This document shows, one piece after another, positions 42,042 through 49,202 of a DNA stretch of 61,696 nucleotides. The position numbers and the translations under genes were made by a program. Source of the stretch: Labilithrix sp. Lineage in GTDB: Bacteria; Myxococcota_A; Polyangia; Polyangiales; Polyangiaceae. Under the pieces are notes generated by a model, which saw only the letters and a list, made by a program, of their open reading frames with translations, was not told where the DNA came from and ran no database searches. Every line of letters begins with the position of its first letter. Position 1 is the first letter of the stretch. Where the stretch lies: assembly GCA_019637175.1 (NCBI GenBank), contig JAHBWD010000052.1, forward strand, positions 1 through 61,696. The letters run 5' to 3'.

Positions 42042-44594
42042 ATGCGAGCCCATCTCATCGCCCTCCTCTCTCTCTCGGTCTGCGCCGCCGCGTGCTCGGC
42101 GCCCTCGGACGAGGACTCCGAGAGCGACGAGGCCGCCGTCAGCGAGCTCAAGGCCTACTGGGCCGACGCGAAGCGCCTCGATCTCGGCGATCTCTCACGC
42201 GTCGCCGTGGGCTTCGCGACCGACGGGCTGAACGACGCGCTCTCGGCGCCGAGCTTCGGCGCGCGCTTCGACGCCCCGGTGGTCTTCGCCGCGCGCGGAG
42301 AACCGAACCGCGTCCTGCCCGACGGCTCGGAGATCAAGGCGCTCGACACGATCGTGAGCGGACTCGCAGCGCGCTTCGGCGAGAAGGAGCTCGGCACCGA
42401 GGTCAACGCTGCGCGCCTCGCGCACCTCGGTCGCGGCGCCGATCGCTACTACGTCGAGTCCGGCTTCGCGGCGCGCGCGGGCCTCCGCAACGACTGGAGC
42501 TTCGACGCCTCCGGCTTCGCCGACGCGAGCCTCCGCCTCGGCTTCGACGCCGGCGTCGAGCTCTCCTCGCGCGTGATCACCGCAGCCCCCGACGACAAGC
42601 TCGATACGCTCCTCCGCGCCCCGCTCGGCGCGCTCAAGGAGATGCGCGGCTTCGTCTATCCCCGATCCGCCGAAGACGTCCGCAACATGAAGCCGGGCGA
42701 GATGTTCGCGCTCCGCGGCGTCGGCAAGCTCGGCGCGAACTTCGGCGTCGGCGCACCGCTCCTCGTCGCCGAGCCCACCGGCGGCATGGCCTATCGCATC
42801 GTCGTCTCCGCGGGCGTCGCCGGCGTCATCGGCGGGCAGCTCGACGTCCAGCTCGTGCGCCTGCCGGGCGACGAGGTCGTCGTCGACGTCGGCGTCGAGA
42901 ACGGCCGCGGCCTCAGCTTCCACGCCGGCATCCGCGACGGCTGGGGCATCAAGGGCATCTGCGAGGACGGCACACGCTGCCTCCGCGACGTCGAGGTCGG
43001 CGGCGCGCGGATCGATCTCGCTCGTCTCGTGGAGAAGGCCGTCGAGAAGCGGCTCAACTCGTACCTCGCCGTGCGCCTCGAAGGCAGCGCCAGCCAGGCG
43101 AGCTCGCGCGTCAGCCTCTCGCGCTTCCGCTTCCATCTCGATCAGGGCAACCGCGACGAGGTCGAGCGCGCGCTCGAGCACACGCTCAAGTTCGATCTCC
43201 GCCTCGCGCAGGCGCTCTACAACCGCGATCTCGACGAGGCCAAGCCCGGCGTCATCGCCGAGATCGACGCCGTCCGCGCGTCGACGACGGCGACCCGCAA
43301 CTTCGGCTTCGAGCTCCTCGGCATGAACATCTACCACCGCGCCGTGGTGAAGAAGGAGGGCTCGTTCGTGGTGCAGTCGCCCGAGGGCACGCGCTCGATC
43401 CTCTTCGACAGCGTCCACAAGAGCGGCGGCTGGTTCCAGATGGCGCACGGCTACACGCGCACCGGCATCGCCGCGCAGACGCTCGACGCGCGCAACCCGA
43501 CGAACTTCCGCAGCGAGGCGAACCTCTTCCTCCAGACCGCCGTCGGCGACAAGCACATGGATGACGACATCATCCACGACAACATCGACGGCCTCCTCGT
43601 CGGCATCGGCGGCAAGGAGCTCGTCGACGAGCTCGATCGATACGGCAACCAGATGGAGCGCCTCGTGTGGCAGCGCTGCGCCGTCGAGAGCGAGCGCGAT
43701 CGCAACCGCACGACGCAGCGCTTCGACGAGGAGTGCAACGTCCGGCTCCTCGACGATCCCGCGATGACGGATCTCAAAGCGCGCGGTCTGGCGGCGATCG
43801 AGCCGCTCGTCGCCGGCATGCCCCAGGACTTCCAGAAGCTCGCGCGCGACATGGCGAACACGCGCCTCACGCTCCAGTCGGTCGGCATCCACAACTTCGA
43901 CTCCGCCAACGGTCCGAACGTCTCCTTCACGCTCGATCTTCGCCTCGACGACAAGGCCCTCGGGATCCTCACTTCGCGCACGAAGGAGCAGTACGCCGGC
44001 GCGCTCCGCGAGTATCTCGCCGCGATCCACGCCGATCGCCGCAAGGTCGGCGCCGAAATGGACAAGGAAGCCGTGCGACGCGCGGTCGACGACAAGTGGG
44101 GCCGCGACATCGAGAAGATGGCGACGCGGTTCGAGTCGCGCGCCAAGGCCTATCGCCTGATCGCCGACGCGGAGCGGCTCGTCCCCGTCGCGCTCGCGGG
44201 CAAGCGCTTCGTCTCCTATCCGCTCGGCATCCGCTTCGCGGTCGACGGCAACGCGAACCGCACGTACGAGAGCGCGGTCATCAACTCGACGAGCCACGAG
44301 CGCGCGACCGCGGCCGCGCGCCTCTTCGACGGTCTGCTCGAAGAGGCCGACCGCATCAACGCGCCGCTCTACGACGAGCACACCGCGACGTTCCCGCTCC
44401 TCTCCCTCGTCCCGCGCGAGAGCCTCGAGATCGGCGCCGACGTCCGCGCCGACGTGCGCAGCACCTTCTGGGTGAAGCGTGAGCGCTACCTGAAGTCGGG
44501 CTTCAAGAGCGTCGCCGCGCGCGCGAAGGGCGCTGACGTCTCGACGATCTCCGCCGGCATGTTCGATCTCGACAGCATCCTCTCGGCGCGCTGA
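42042..44594 (+). CDS. large orphan lipoprotein, function unknown
   Basis: The 850-residue protein has a signal peptide with lipobox (VCAAACSAP, Cys about residue 18) and an acidic Ser/Asp/Glu linker. The N-terminal part (about 60-320) is rich in short beta strands and Gly (VGKLGANFGVGAPLLVAEPTGG), possibly a lipid-binding or beta-barrel-like fold. The C-terminal half (about 480-850) is mostly helical with many charged residues. Only a few Cys are present, in one CAVES...EECNV pair. No catalytic motif or known domain is recognised. The ATG at 42042 fixes the signal peptide; one at 42033 is also in frame. Confidence 0.72.
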   Translation: MRAHLIALLSLSVCAAACSAPSDEDSESDEAAVSELKAYWADAKRLDLGDLSRVAVGFATDGLNDALSAPSFGARFDAPVVFAARGEPNRVLPDGSEIKALDTIVSGLAARFGEKELGTEVNAARLAHLGRGADRYYVESGFAARAGLRNDWSFDASGFADASLRLGFDAGVELSSRVITAAPDDKLDTLLRAPLGALKEMRGFVYPRSAEDVRNMKPGEMFALRGVGKLGANFGVGAPLLVAEPTGGMAYRIVVSAGVAGVIGGQLDVQLVRLPGDEVVVDVGVENGRGLSFHAGIRDGWGIKGICEDGTRCLRDVEVGGARIDLARLVEKAVEKRLNSYLAVRLEGSASQASSRVSLSRFRFHLDQGNRDEVERALEHTLKFDLRLAQALYNRDLDEAKPGVIAEIDAVRASTTATRNFGFELLGMNIYHRAVVKKEGSFVVQSPEGTRSILFDSVHKSGGWFQMAHGYTRTGIAAQTLDARNPTNFRSEANLFLQTAVGDKHMDDDIIHDNIDGLLVGIGGKELVDELDRYGNQMERLVWQRCAVESERDRNRTTQRFDEECNVRLLDDPAMTDLKARGLAAIEPLVAGMPQDFQKLARDMANTRLTLQSVGIHNFDSANGPNVSFTLDLRLDDKALGILTSRTKEQYAGALREYLAAIHADRRKVGAEMDKEAVRRAVDDKWGRDIEKMATRFESRAKAYRLIADAERLVPVALAGKRFVSYPLGIRFAVDGNANRTYESAVINSTSHERATAAARLFDGLLEEADRINAPLYDEHTATFPLLSLVPRESLEIGADVRADVRSTFWVKRERYLKSGFKSVAARAKGADVSTISAGMFDLDSILSAR

Positions 44595-44603
44595 GCCGGC
44601 CGC

Positions 44604-45572
44604 CTACTTCCGGATGCGCAGGATTCGCCCTGGTGACTCGACCACCCAGTAGACGTGCGTGGCGTCGACGGCGATGCCGAGGAACACGCCTTCTGCCGCC
44701 GCGAGGAGCTGACGAACGTGCGGCGGCTTGCGGCTCACGCGCGCGACCTCGCTGTTCGGCCCCTGATCGGTGAAATAGATGTACGTCTCGTCGAGGGCGA
44801 TGCCCGCGGGCTTGCCGCCGACGACGATGTCGAAGGCGGGCGGCGGGAGCACGCGGGTGATGATGCCGTCTTCCACGTTGGCGACGAAGAGCTCTTCGCC
44901 GTCGGACGCGATCCCCTCGAGGTTCTCGTCCGTGTAGGCCGGCAGCGATTGCGGCGGGCCGTTGTCGCGCAAGAGGTAGAGGCCCTTGCCGAGGAAGCTC
45001 GTCACGAAGACCGTTCCGTTGGGCATCGACGCGACCGCCGTGGCTTGCTCGACGAGCTGCGGGCGCGCCTCGAGCACATCGGCTCCGATCTCGACGCCCA
45101 TGACGGACGGTGGATCGTCGGCAGCGCGGGCCCACATCAGCCGCTTGCCTCGTCGCGTCAGGTACCCCCAGCCCCCGGGAGGGGGCGGCGACGAGAACGC
45201 GAGCGGCCCGCTCCACGCGCTGCCTGCGGTCTTCTTCTCCTTCTTCACCAGCGCGCCCTGCAAGATCGTGATGTATGCGTCGGTGTCGTCGACGGCGATC
45301 CCGAAGGGCGTGCCCGTCCCGAGGGCGAAGAGCTCGCTGCACTGCCCGTTGATGCATCCTGCGTCTTGGACGCACGAGAGCGAGCCGCACGCGACCGCCG
45401 GATCGGGAAGACCGCGCGCGAGATCGCCGCTCGCCTCGGGCGCATCCGCGCCCGCGTCGAGCGTGCCTACGTCGAGCGGCCCCGCGTCGGTCGCGGCGCC
45501 CTCGCCGAACGGCGTGCACGAGGCGGCGACAGCCAACCCGAGGGCCACCGCGCCGACCGTTCCTCGCTTCAC
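44604..45572 (-). CDS. lipoprotein with beta-propeller-like repeats
   Basis: The 322-residue protein begins with a lipobox (AVAASCTPF, Cys about residue 19), a DAG-rich linker, and a Cys-rich insert (CGSLSCVQDAGC.NGQC, about 62-78). The remainder shows repeats of the type GIAVD.T.AYIT / GIALDETYIYFTD / GIAVDATHVYWV, which are blades of a six-bladed (NHL/SMP-30-like) beta-propeller. No metal-binding set is evident, so a binding role is more likely than catalysis. It is divergent from the zinc-ribbon gene at 45682. Confidence 0.78.
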   Translation of the reverse strand: MKRGTVGAVALGLAVAASCTPFGEGAATDAGPLDVGTLDAGADAPEASGDLARGLPDPAVACGSLSCVQDAGCINGQCSELFALGTGTPFGIAVDDTDAYITILQGALVKKEKKTAGSAWSGPLAFSSPPPPGGWGYLTRRGKRLMWARAADDPPSVMGVEIGADVLEARPQLVEQATAVASMPNGTVFVTSFLGKGLYLLRDNGPPQSLPAYTDENLEGIASDGEELFVANVEDGIITRVLPPPAFDIVVGGKPAGIALDETYIYFTDQGPNSEVARVSRKPPHVRQLLAAAEGVFLGIAVDATHVYWVVESPGRILRIRK

Positions 45573-45681
45573 CGCTCCAGCTTAGCATCGCGCGCGCCGC
45601 GTCGCTGTTTTGCATCTTCTTTCGGGCACTTCTAGCGGCACGGGAAGGGTGCGCCGACGCGTCGCGTAGAAATGCACCGCC

Positions 45682-46524
45682 ATGCACGTCGTCGCTTGCC
45701 AGAAGTGTGGTGCCGGGCTCCCGCCGCCCGATGGGTACGGGCGTTCGTCTTGCGCGTTCTGCGCAACCGTCCACAGCTCGCCGGCGCACGAGGCGATGGC
45801 CGATCTGCTCGCCGAGCGCATCGCCGAAGAGGCGGCGCGCATTCCGATGACCGACGACGCCGTGCTCGGCCTCGTGCGCCAGTACTTCGCCGGCGCGGGC
45901 TCGATGTACTTCTGCCCCAACGTGCCTCCCAAGAAGGAGCACGGCGTGCGCCGCGCCCACGTCGGTCACCTCCCGACGAACGAGTGGATCCTCGGGCTCT
46001 ACGACGACACGGTGTTCGGCTCGAGCGAAGAGGGCTTCGTCATCACGTCGCGCCGGCTCTGCTGGAAGAACATCGCCGAGCAGCCCTGCATGCTCGAGTG
46101 GCAGCACCTCGATCCGGAGCGGATGTACCCCGACGGGCAGAAGCTCGTCTTGGGCGCGGGCTACCTCGAAATCTCGGGCGACGAGTCGGTCATCGACGCG
46201 TGCGCCGACGCGTTCCACATCCTCGCGATCTCGGCGCGCGCGACGCCTTCGTCGCCTCCGCGATCGCACGTCCCGACGCTCCAGTCGGCGGTGGCTCCGG
46301 CCGTCCACGCGGCGCCTCCGGCTTCTCACGAGGCCCCTCACGCGCACGCGACGCCGCCGCCGCCGAACCCGGTCTCGTTCGCGGCCTACGCGGGACACGC
46401 GTACGCGCAGCCGGCGCCCGCGTTCGCCTGCTGGCACTGCCGCACGCCGCTCTACTGGAACACGCCGCAGTGCGCGCGCTGCAGCGCGTGGCCGAGCCCG
46501 CAGGGATGGCTCCGCACGGGTTGA
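45682..46524 (+). CDS. double zinc-ribbon protein with PH-like middle domain
   Basis: The 280-residue soluble protein has a zinc ribbon at each end: CQKC...CAFC (about 6-27) and CWHC...CARC (about 250-270). Between them lie a beta-rich domain (about 95-180) with TNEWILGLYDDTVFG and GFVITSRRLCWKNI, patterns seen in YokE-like PH domains, and a Pro/Ala/His linker. It probably acts in protein or lipid binding. The neighbouring small gene at 46596 may be co-transcribed. No close named family is known to me. Confidence 0.75.
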   Translation: MHVVACQKCGAGLPPPDGYGRSSCAFCATVHSSPAHEAMADLLAERIAEEAARIPMTDDAVLGLVRQYFAGAGSMYFCPNVPPKKEHGVRRAHVGHLPTNEWILGLYDDTVFGSSEEGFVITSRRLCWKNIAEQPCMLEWQHLDPERMYPDGQKLVLGAGYLEISGDESVIDACADAFHILAISARATPSSPPRSHVPTLQSAVAPAVHAAPPASHEAPHAHATPPPPNPVSFAAYAGHAYAQPAPAFACWHCRTPLYWNTPQCARCSAWPSPQGWLRTG

Positions 46525-46595
46525 GCCGCGCTGAGTTCACCTCGACGTTCCACGTCCAACGCGCTCCCGATCCACGACGCTGCGATCATGCGCGC

Positions 46596-46856
46596 ATGTC
46601 CGAATCGTTGCTCGACGAAGCCGTTCGCGCGAGCCGACAGCTGCTCGACGTCTTGCCCCCCTCTGCCGACACCCGGCGCCTGACGCGCCGCGCGTCGATC
46701 CTCGCGCGCGCCGCCGCCATCGTGGAGCTCGAGCCGACGTCGCGTCACGAGATCATCAAGCTCGTCCGCCTCGCGCTCGATCTGCGCGAGGAGGTGATGG
46801 TGCTCCATCACCTCCAGCGAGTGACCTCCGGAGCCGTCGCCGAGATGATGGATTGA
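46596..46856 (+). CDS. 86-residue hypothetical helical protein
   Basis: A short, mostly alpha-helical soluble protein with no Cys, signal peptide or membrane segment. It lies 71 bp after the zinc-ribbon gene, in a frame that stays open back through it, but the composition before this ATG is that of a shadow. The start at 46596 and stop TGA at 46854-46856 are consistent. The function is unknown. Confidence 0.55.
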   Translation: MSESLLDEAVRASRQLLDVLPPSADTRRLTRRASILARAAAIVELEPTSRHEIIKLVRLALDLREEVMVLHHLQRVTSGAVAEMMD

Positions 46857-47000
46857 TCGGCGAGAGGTGGGCGTCGGCATGCTCGAGCTCGACGCCTATC
46901 TCCGCGAACACGAGGCGCCGTGCAACGGCACGGTGACAGCGGCGAGACGCTTCAGACACGCGCCTTGCCTCCAGCCACGCGCGGGCGGACCTTGGTGGTC

Positions 47001-47699
47001 ATGGGTCACGTCTTCGTTCGCGGTGCGGTGCTCGGTGATGTCGGTCGACTCGTCGAGCTGAATCACGCCGCGTACCCCGATCTCGTCGAAGACGGCGTCG
47101 TCTTCGACGCCGCGCAGCTCACCGCGCAGCTCGCGGTCTTCCCCGAAGGACAGCGCGTCGCCGTCCTCGACGGGCGCGTCGTCGGATCGATCGCGACGCT
47201 CATCGTGCCGAGCGCGCGCGCGCTCGCGCCGCACACGTGGGGCTCGATCACCAGCCAGGGAACGTTCGCCTGTCACGATCCTCGCGGCGACGTGCTCTAC
47301 CTCGCCGACGTGTACGCCGATCCGGCCGCCGCCGGGCGCGGCGTCGGCCCCGCGCTCTACGAAGCGCTCTTCGACCTGTGCGCGCGAAAGGGCCTCGCCC
47401 GCGTCGTCGCCGGAGGGCGCCTCTGGGGCTATCACGAGGTCGCAGGGGAGATGACGGCTCAGGCCTACGCCGACGACGTGATCGGCGGCGCGCGCCGCGA
47501 TCGCGTGCTCACGTCGCAGCTCCGCGCCGGGTTCTCCGTCGCGGGGATCCTCGACGGATACCTCGACGACTGGCGAAGCGGCGGCTACGCCACCCACCTC
47601 GTGTGGGAGAACGAGAGGGCTGCGCGATCGCTCAGCCGATCGCGATCCCGATCTGCCGCCGAAGCTTCGCGTAACGATCCGACACGACGAAGCTCATGA
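47001..47699 (+). CDS. GNAT-family N-acetyltransferase
   Basis: GNAT enzymes transfer an acetyl group from acetyl-CoA to an amine. The 232-residue protein has strand VLYLADVYADPAAAGRGVGPALYEALFDLC (about 96-125), which includes the acetyl-CoA-binding R/Q-x-x-G-x-G/A loop (GRGVGPA), and a following strand ARVVAGGRLWGY. The ATG at 47001 (MGHVFVRGA) fits the domain start; the frame is open 27 codons farther. The last 68 bp overlap the 3' end of the convergent TerB-like gene. The substrate is unknown. Confidence 0.82.
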   Translation: MGHVFVRGAVLGDVGRLVELNHAAYPDLVEDGVVFDAAQLTAQLAVFPEGQRVAVLDGRVVGSIATLIVPSARALAPHTWGSITSQGTFACHDPRGDVLYLADVYADPAAAGRGVGPALYEALFDLCARKGLARVVAGGRLWGYHEVAGEMTAQAYADDVIGGARRDRVLTSQLRAGFSVAGILDGYLDDWRSGGYATHLVWENERAARSLSRSRSRSAAEASRNDPTRRSS

Positions 47700-49113
47700 G
47701 GTCGTCCATCTTCTCGCCGAGGTGCTGCGGATCTTCGAGCGTGAAGACGGAGTGAGCGGCCCTGAGATCGTTGGCCAGCAAGAGGCCCGCGCGCGCGCAG
47801 GTCCGATCGACCGCCGACGTCCAGCGCGCGAGGTTCGTCCGCCCGCCCTCCTCCACGAAGCGGAGGAAGTGTCCGCGCAGCCGGTCGACCGACTGCGGCT
47901 CGAGGATCGGCTCGATCGCCTTCGCGATCGGCACGACGAGCTGCTTGACCTGCGCGCTCAACGGCAGGCCGGGGTTACCGATCGACAGCGCCGCGAGGAA
48001 GATGTCTTCGAGGCCGCGCGCCGAAGGCACGAGCAGCTTCACGAAGTGCTCTTCGCGGTAGTTCGCGAGGTGGCGCCCCGCGAGGAACGCGAGCTCCGCG
48101 GCCGAGCGGCCCGAGAGCGCCTGCGCGCCGAGGCGCGAGGAAGGCGGCACGCCCGGCACCATCTCGACGAACGCGGGGTAGTCGGGATCGGCGTAGAGCG
48201 GCGGCGAGTGCATGCCGAGGATCTGCGAGGCCCAGTGGAAGCACCGCACCGCCTGGATCGTCGTCTTCTCCGGATCCTGCTTGCGCGCGGGGTCGAGCTT
48301 GATGAGCTGCTTGTCGCGACGCAGCGCCGAGAGCCGCCCGATGAGCACGGCCGAAACGACGACGGAGAAGATCTCTCCGATGAGCGACTCTTCCTCCGGA
48401 TGGAAGACGAGGCGGCGCCACGCCTCGGTCGTCACCGAAGCGGTCGGGCGGATGAGCGCCGCTTCTTTGTGCTTGCCGTAGATCTCCTGCTCTTCGCCGT
48501 TCGCGTGCCCGAGGTAGGCGAGCACCTGCGCGACGCACCACTGGCGGTCGACGTCGTTCGCCTTCTTGTAGAGGCGGAAGAGCGCGTGGAGGGACATCTC
48601 GTCGCGCGGATCGTGACGGACGCGGCGCGCGAGCTCCGCGGGATCTTCGTCCGGCACGTCCTTGCTCGTCGTGCCCACGTCGGAGAAGTCGACCTCGACG
48701 CTGATGTGCGCGCGGGCGTCTTCGAGCTCTCGCTCGAGATCGACGACCTTCTCCTCGAGGAACTTGATGCGACGCTCGAGGGCCAGCGTTCGCTGATCGG
48801 TGGCAGGCTCGAGGGGCGCGATCGTGGCCGGCGGCGGCGCGTCGTCGAAGGAGAGATCCTTGATGACGACGCGGTTTCGCGCCTCGTACGCGGCCTGGAG
48901 CGCCTGCTCGAGGCGCCGCAGGCGCGCCCGATCGAGGCCGAGGCTGTCGGCCATCTTGTCGAGCTGATTGCGCTCGTCCTGGGTGATGACGCCGTCTTCG
49001 ATGACCTCGGCGTACAGCTCCTCGTACATCGCCTCGAGCTTGCCGAGGCGCACGTTGCCCGCGACCTCCCCGAGCTCGAAACGCTGGCTATGCTCGAACG
49101 TTGCGTCACTCAT
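47632..49113 (-). CDS. TerB-like domain protein with coiled coil
   Basis: The 493-residue protein starts with a TerB-like helical module (about 20-75, EAMYEELYAEVIEDGVITQDERNQLDKMADSLGLD), the acidic helical fold found in tellurite-resistance-related and stress proteins. A coiled coil (about 100-130, LERRIKFLEEKVVDLERELEDA) and a large helical C-terminal part (about 150-493) without a recognised motif follow. The latter appears in myxobacterial proteins of unknown role. The ATG at 49113 is taken as start. It is divergent from the TPR gene at 49203, with 89 bp between, and overlaps the acetyltransferase gene by 68 bp at its 3' end. Confidence 0.78.
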   Translation of the reverse strand: MSDATFEHSQRFELGEVAGNVRLGKLEAMYEELYAEVIEDGVITQDERNQLDKMADSLGLDRARLRRLEQALQAAYEARNRVVIKDLSFDDAPPPATIAPLEPATDQRTLALERRIKFLEEKVVDLERELEDARAHISVEVDFSDVGTTSKDVPDEDPAELARRVRHDPRDEMSLHALFRLYKKANDVDRQWCVAQVLAYLGHANGEEQEIYGKHKEAALIRPTASVTTEAWRRLVFHPEEESLIGEIFSVVVSAVLIGRLSALRRDKQLIKLDPARKQDPEKTTIQAVRCFHWASQILGMHSPPLYADPDYPAFVEMVPGVPPSSRLGAQALSGRSAAELAFLAGRHLANYREEHFVKLLVPSARGLEDIFLAALSIGNPGLPLSAQVKQLVVPIAKAIEPILEPQSVDRLRGHFLRFVEEGGRTNLARWTSAVDRTCARAGLLLANDLRAAHSVFTLEDPQHLGEKMDDLMSFVVSDRYAKLRRQIGIAIG

Positions 49114-49202
49114 GAACCCCTCCGCCGCTTGGGCACGCACAGTTTCGCGCGGGTCGATGCTGGGCACAAAGCCAGAAAGTTCGATACGCTGGGGGCCCGC
49201 CC

